Positions 58,923-63,929 of a stretch of 63,929 nucleotides of DNA are shown one piece after another. Below the pieces are notes generated by a model, which was given only the letters and a program-made list of their open reading frames with translations, had not been told where the DNA came from and searched no databases. Position 1 is the first letter of the stretch, and every line of letters starts with the position of its first letter. This DNA comes from JADFMN01 sp964529975 (GTDB taxonomy: Bacteria > Armatimonadota > Fimbriimonadia > Fimbriimonadales > Fimbriimonadaceae). The stretch is from positions 1-63,929 of the forward strand of contig CAZGXW010000008.1 in the NCBI GenBank assembly GCA_964529975.1, given 5' to 3'. The translations under genes were made by a program, and so were the position numbers.

Positions 58923-59450
58923 TCACTCCGTCAGGGAGCGGATGAGGTCGCGCTCGAGGTCGCCGAAGTCTAAGTCGATGTGGACGTGAGGAGTCGGCAG
59001 GGTGATCTGCCCCTGGTGGAACCCTCGCATCGCCAGCCACGCCTCTACATCGGAGATGTCACCAGAAACGTAGACTACGTTGTGTTCGTCCACCAAGACA
59101 TGGCGTTTGGTCGTCGCGTTCTCGACCGAGAAGTTCTGGCTTGGATCCGTCTCCAAGAGGGTCCTGAACCTGGCCACAAACTCCGCCACCTGGTCGAACG
59201 ACATCGAGCGGGAACGAAACCTTGCATCTTGCGCGTCGCGCTTCGTGTACGTGCAAACGAACTCGGCTCCTCCTTGTCGCACGAGGTCCAGGAGCAATTC
59301 GAGCACGCTACCGTCAGTAGTCACCGCGATTCTGTCTGCTTGCTGGAAGGTCTCGCGTTCAAACCTCTTGTCGAAGACGAGCGGCCAGTTTCCCTCTTCA
59401 CCTGGAATCCAAACTTTCGACAGTCGGCCCTCGCCTTGCATTCCACCCAT
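58923..59450 (-). CDS. protein of unknown function downstream of mnmE
   Basis: About 175 residues. No family is recognised. The N-terminus (GRLSKVWIPGEEGNWPLVFD) and middle (SVLELLLDLVRQGGAEFVCT, HVLVDEHNVVYVSGDISDVE) suggest a cytoplasmic alpha/beta protein. The C-terminus (PHVHIDLDFGDLERDLIRSL) is acidic. The ATG at 59450 follows the mnmE stop by 1 bp; a TTG at 59462 would overlap mnmE. It is probably co-transcribed with mnmE. Confidence 0.68.
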   Translation of the reverse strand: MGGMQGEGRLSKVWIPGEEGNWPLVFDKRFERETFQQADRIAVTTDGSVLELLLDLVRQGGAEFVCTYTKRDAQDARFRSRSMSFDQVAEFVARFRTLLETDPSQNFSVENATTKRHVLVDEHNVVYVSGDISDVEAWLAMRGFHQGQITLPTPHVHIDLDFGDLERDLIRSLTE

Positions 59451-59451
59451 C

Positions 59452-60750
59452 TTACTTTCCAATGCAGAAGTCGCGGAAGATCCTGTCGATCACGTCCGGC
59501 GATGCCGTCTCGCCCGTAATCTCGCCCAAGGTTCTGATCGCACCCTGGAGGTCGACGGCGACAAGGTCGCTAGGGAACGGGCTAGAGAGCGTCGTCATGG
59601 CCTGTTCAAGAGATTGGAGCGCGTCCCTTAGGAGTGGCGCGTGTCGGCTGTTGACCAGAGCGCTCGCCTCACCAGGTCGGACGCGCTCGCTCGTCGCCTT
59701 GAGGAGTTCGTTCAAGCCCTTGCGGTCGGTCGAAGACACGGCGAGTCCCTCGCCAGAGCCGCCGAGGTCGCACTTGCTCCGCACGATAATCACCGGCCGC
59801 TCTATCGCACTAACGAGCGCATCGTCCGCGTTTTGCCACCCGAGCGACGAGTCGTACACGTACCAAACGACATCGGAGTTCTCGATCGCGTTGCGTGACC
59901 GCTCGACGCCGAGCGCCTCGACGAAGTCCTCCGTGTTGCGCAAGCCAGCGGTATCGATGAGTCGAGCGGGAACACCGAAGAGATCCACCGTTTCCTCCAC
60001 GGTGTCCCGAGTCGTGCCAGGAACTTCGGTGACGATTGCCCGGTCGCTGCCGATCAAGGCGTTGAGCAGGGAAGACTTGCCGGCATTGGGGAGCCCTGCG
60101 ATCGCGACCGACACACCCTCCCGGACAATCCTCGCCGCGCTTGCGGTCTGAACGAGTTCGAACGTGCGGTCCCATACGGTCGAGCACTTATCGAGCGCGG
60201 CAACTTTGTCGACCTCGCCGACCTCTTCGCTAAAGTCGGTCGAAGCCTCGACCATTGCGAGCACGCCTACGAGGTCGTGGCGGAGCGAGCGCACCGTGTC
60301 ACGAAGGGCGCCTTCCCGCAGCAGATTGGCTTGGCGCAGTTGGGCGTCTGTGGCTGCATTGACGGTGTCGCGCACGCCTTCCGCTTGCGTCAGGTCCATG
60401 CGTCCATTCATGAAGGCGCGTAGCGTGAACTCGCCTGGCTCAGCACGCCGCGCCCCCTCGGCCACACAGGCGGCAACAAGGGCGTAGACGGACGCCGGAG
60501 ACCCGTGGACCGACATTTCGACCGACTCCTCGCCCGTGTACGAAGAGCCAGCGGGGAAGTAGACGAGCAGACCGTCGTCGCCCTGCGAGAACGCTCCATA
60601 CACGGCCCGTCGAGGCTCGGGCTCGGGCCCGGAGAACACGGCTCGAGCGACCGCCAAGGCGGACGGTCCGGAAAGCCTCAAGACGCCGACCGCACCACCG
60701 AGCGCCGTGATGGGCGCGACGATCGTGTCCTGGTGTCGTCCGAGCGACAT
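59452..60750 (-). CDS. mnmE: tRNA modification GTPase MnmE
   Basis: 432 residues from the MSLGR start. With MnmG it installs the cmnm5 group on wobble uridine. The N-terminal folate-binding domain carries DTIVAPITALGGAVGVLRLS and SYTGEESVEMSVHG. The G domain has G1 GLPNAGKSSLLNAL near residue 215, the switch PGTTRDTVEE and DTAGLRN. G4 reads RSKCDL, with Ser where Asn is usual in NKxD. The C-terminal CIGK motif, needed for modification, is intact. A TATGCT box lies seven bases before the ATG. Confidence 0.95.
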   Translation of the reverse strand: MSLGRHQDTIVAPITALGGAVGVLRLSGPSALAVARAVFSGPEPEPRRAVYGAFSQGDDGLLVYFPAGSSYTGEESVEMSVHGSPASVYALVAACVAEGARRAEPGEFTLRAFMNGRMDLTQAEGVRDTVNAATDAQLRQANLLREGALRDTVRSLRHDLVGVLAMVEASTDFSEEVGEVDKVAALDKCSTVWDRTFELVQTASAARIVREGVSVAIAGLPNAGKSSLLNALIGSDRAIVTEVPGTTRDTVEETVDLFGVPARLIDTAGLRNTEDFVEALGVERSRNAIENSDVVWYVYDSSLGWQNADDALVSAIERPVIIVRSKCDLGGSGEGLAVSSTDRKGLNELLKATSERVRPGEASALVNSRHAPLLRDALQSLEQAMTTLSSPFPSDLVAVDLQGAIRTLGEITGETASPDVIDRIFRDFCIGK

Positions 60751-60757
60751 GGGGAAA

Positions 60758-60763
60758 AGCATA
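60758..60763 (-). promoter_or_regulatory. -10 box TATGCT, 7 nt before mnmE ATG
   Basis: On the minus strand TATGCT is followed by seven bases and then the ATG at 60750, with no Shine-Dalgarno sequence. It supports that ATG over one four codons upstream. Confidence 0.45.
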
Positions 60764-60797
60764 ACGCCCCTGCCTAGACCCTAGGCTCCAAAACCAC

Positions 60798-60803
60798 TAA
60801 AAT
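60798..60803 (+). promoter_or_regulatory. -10 box TAAAAT, 7 nt before ATG
   Basis: TAAAAT ends seven bases before the ATG at 60811 of the transaldolase gene. The expected transcription start is the A of the ATG. Confidence 0.55.
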
Positions 60804-60810
60804 GGGGCTG

Positions 60811-61482
60811 ATGAAGTTGTTCCTGGACACCGGCGACGTGGAAGAGGTCCGGAAGGCCGCCGAGTGGGGCGTGCTCGATGGAGTCACGACCAACCCCACG
60901 CTCATTGCCCAGAGCGGCAAGGGCTTCCGCGAGACGGTGCTCAATATCTGCGAACTGGTGCCGGGAGGCGCTATCAGCGCCGAGGTCGTGGCAACCAACT
61001 ACGACGACATGCTCGAGGAAGCGCTGGAGATCTCCAGTTGGCACAAGCAGATAGTCGTGAAAGTCCCCCTGATCGAGGACGGCGTCCGGCTCGTCCGCAC
61101 ACTGAGCGAGAAGGGCATTCGTACGAACGTCACGCTCGTCTTTAGCGTGACCCAAGCGATGATGGCGGCCAAGGCTGGCGCGACGTACATCAGCAACTTC
61201 GTGGGACGGGTCGACGACCTGAGCGGTGACGGCATGGCAGCGGTCGCTGCGACCGTGGAGATGGTGGAGAACTATGGCTTCAAGAGCCAGGTGCTCGTGG
61301 CCTCGGTCCGGCACCCCCAGCACGTGGCAGACTCCCTGGCCTGTGGGGCCCACGTCGCGACCATGCCCTACAAGGTCATGGCCCAACTCTTCAAACACCC
61401 CCTGACCGACTCCGGGCTCAAACGGTTCATCGACGACTGGAACCAGGCCGGACTGTCGATCTTTGAGCGGGCGAAGGTGTAG
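60811..61482 (+). CDS. fructose-6-phosphate aldolase / transaldolase-like protein
   Basis: 223 residues, the short class of the transaldolase family (TalC/FSA). It starts KLFLDTGDVEEVRKAAEWGV, then GVTTNPTLIAQSGKGFRE near residue 25. The Schiff-base lysine lies in IVVKVPLIEDGVRLVRTLSE near residue 85. Later segments are NVTLVFSVTQAMMAAKAGAT and YISNFVGRVDDLSGDG. Sequence alone does not separate transaldolase from fructose-6-phosphate aldolase. The ATG at 60811 is preferred over a GTG or ATG nine bases upstream because of family alignment and the -10 box. Confidence 0.92.
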   Translation: MKLFLDTGDVEEVRKAAEWGVLDGVTTNPTLIAQSGKGFRETVLNICELVPGGAISAEVVATNYDDMLEEALEISSWHKQIVVKVPLIEDGVRLVRTLSEKGIRTNVTLVFSVTQAMMAAKAGATYISNFVGRVDDLSGDGMAAVAATVEMVENYGFKSQVLVASVRHPQHVADSLACGAHVATMPYKVMAQLFKHPLTDSGLKRFIDDWNQAGLSIFERAKV

Positions 61483-61537
61483 CCCCCGATCCCCTTCAGG
61501 CCACTGGTCCCGGTTTTCGGGAATAGGCTCAAAACGC

Positions 61538-61566
61538 TTGACCGGGGGCTCGCCTTAAGGTATCGT
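61538..61566 (+). promoter_or_regulatory. probable rRNA promoter
   Basis: TTGACC (61538-61543), a 17-bp spacer and TATCGT (61561-61566) lie about 120 bp before the 23S gene, with no other gene between. It would allow the 23S gene to be transcribed on its own. A second TTGACA at 61624 has no good -10. Confidence 0.5.
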
Positions 61567-61683
61567 TCCTTCTTGCCGGTGGGCGTCCTGCCCGGTCCGG
61601 TGCCCATCGAGGCCAGAGCATTTTGACAGTTGCATAGTGGTTAGGAGTCTGTGCGTTAAAGGCACCGAGTTAAGAACTCTCTA

Positions 61684-63929
<2,246 letters not shown>

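Noticed and set aside
61624..61660. second rRNA promoter at TTGACA
   Set aside because: The -35 is perfect, but no acceptable -10 hexamer lies 16-18 bp downstream.

Overview
The window reads as a chromosome segment from a GC-rich, free-living, LPS-bearing diderm bacterium. A Kdo cytidylyltransferase gene, a Wzm/Wzt-type polysaccharide exporter and a small outer-membrane barrel-like protein point to an outer membrane. A DUF6754 membrane operon, a 23S rRNA gene with no 16S next to it, and start-proximal -10 boxes without Shine-Dalgarno sequences suggest Armatimonadota (Fimbriimonadia-like). That placement is an inference from gene content and was not tested by phylogeny. Genes are tightly packed on both strands. 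I see no prophage module, insertion sequence, CRISPR array or tRNA gene.

Layout. 1-13.9 kb: 3' part of dnaE, small enzymes, LemA, purL, a long TPR protein, NAD kinase and an oligopeptide-type ABC ATPase. 14-19 kb: phoU, an FKBP-like protein, the Wzm/Wzt pair facing a GT2 glycosyltransferase, greA and a lipoprotein. 19-24.5 kb: a hairpin-rich gap, kdsB, the (p)ppGpp synthetase/hydrolase, dtd, a 71-bp tandem repeat, a DUF5681 orphan with a consensus promoter, and an SDR. 24.5-30 kb: a paired M16 peptidase operon, a DUF4382 lipoprotein, a RecB-like nuclease, a GNAT and a zincin. 30-32.7 kb: pyruvate dehydrogenase E1 alpha/beta and DUF3052. 32.7-37 kb, minus strand: a GspE/PilB ATPase followed by two membrane-anchored proteins of shared architecture. 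37-45 kb: DUF899, a DMT exporter, a TSUP permease, a Gfo/Idh oxidoreductase, a GH95 fucosidase with a nested extra domain, an HD-GYP phosphodiesterase and upp. 45-52.6 kb: glmU-prs leading into an operon of uncharacterised membrane proteins that ends with recO. 52.6-56 kb: a peptide-binding lipoprotein coupled to an AraC-type regulator, then a gap with a possible structured RNA. 56-61.5 kb: clpB, an unknown gene, mnmE and a transaldolase. 61.7 kb to the end: a truncated 23S rRNA gene.

Themes. First, about fifteen genes have a TANNNT-like -10 hexamer ending 6-9 nt before the start codon and no Shine-Dalgarno, the pattern expected for leaderless mRNAs. Several operon-internal genes instead have Shine-Dalgarno sequences or overlapping stop/start codons. 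Second, several short repeat families sit between genes, and two copies of a palindromic GC-rich element lie in frame inside conserved enzymes. Third, the best candidate for an undescribed system is the 47.5-51.9 kb membrane operon. Its proteins look co-translated and I cannot assign it a function.
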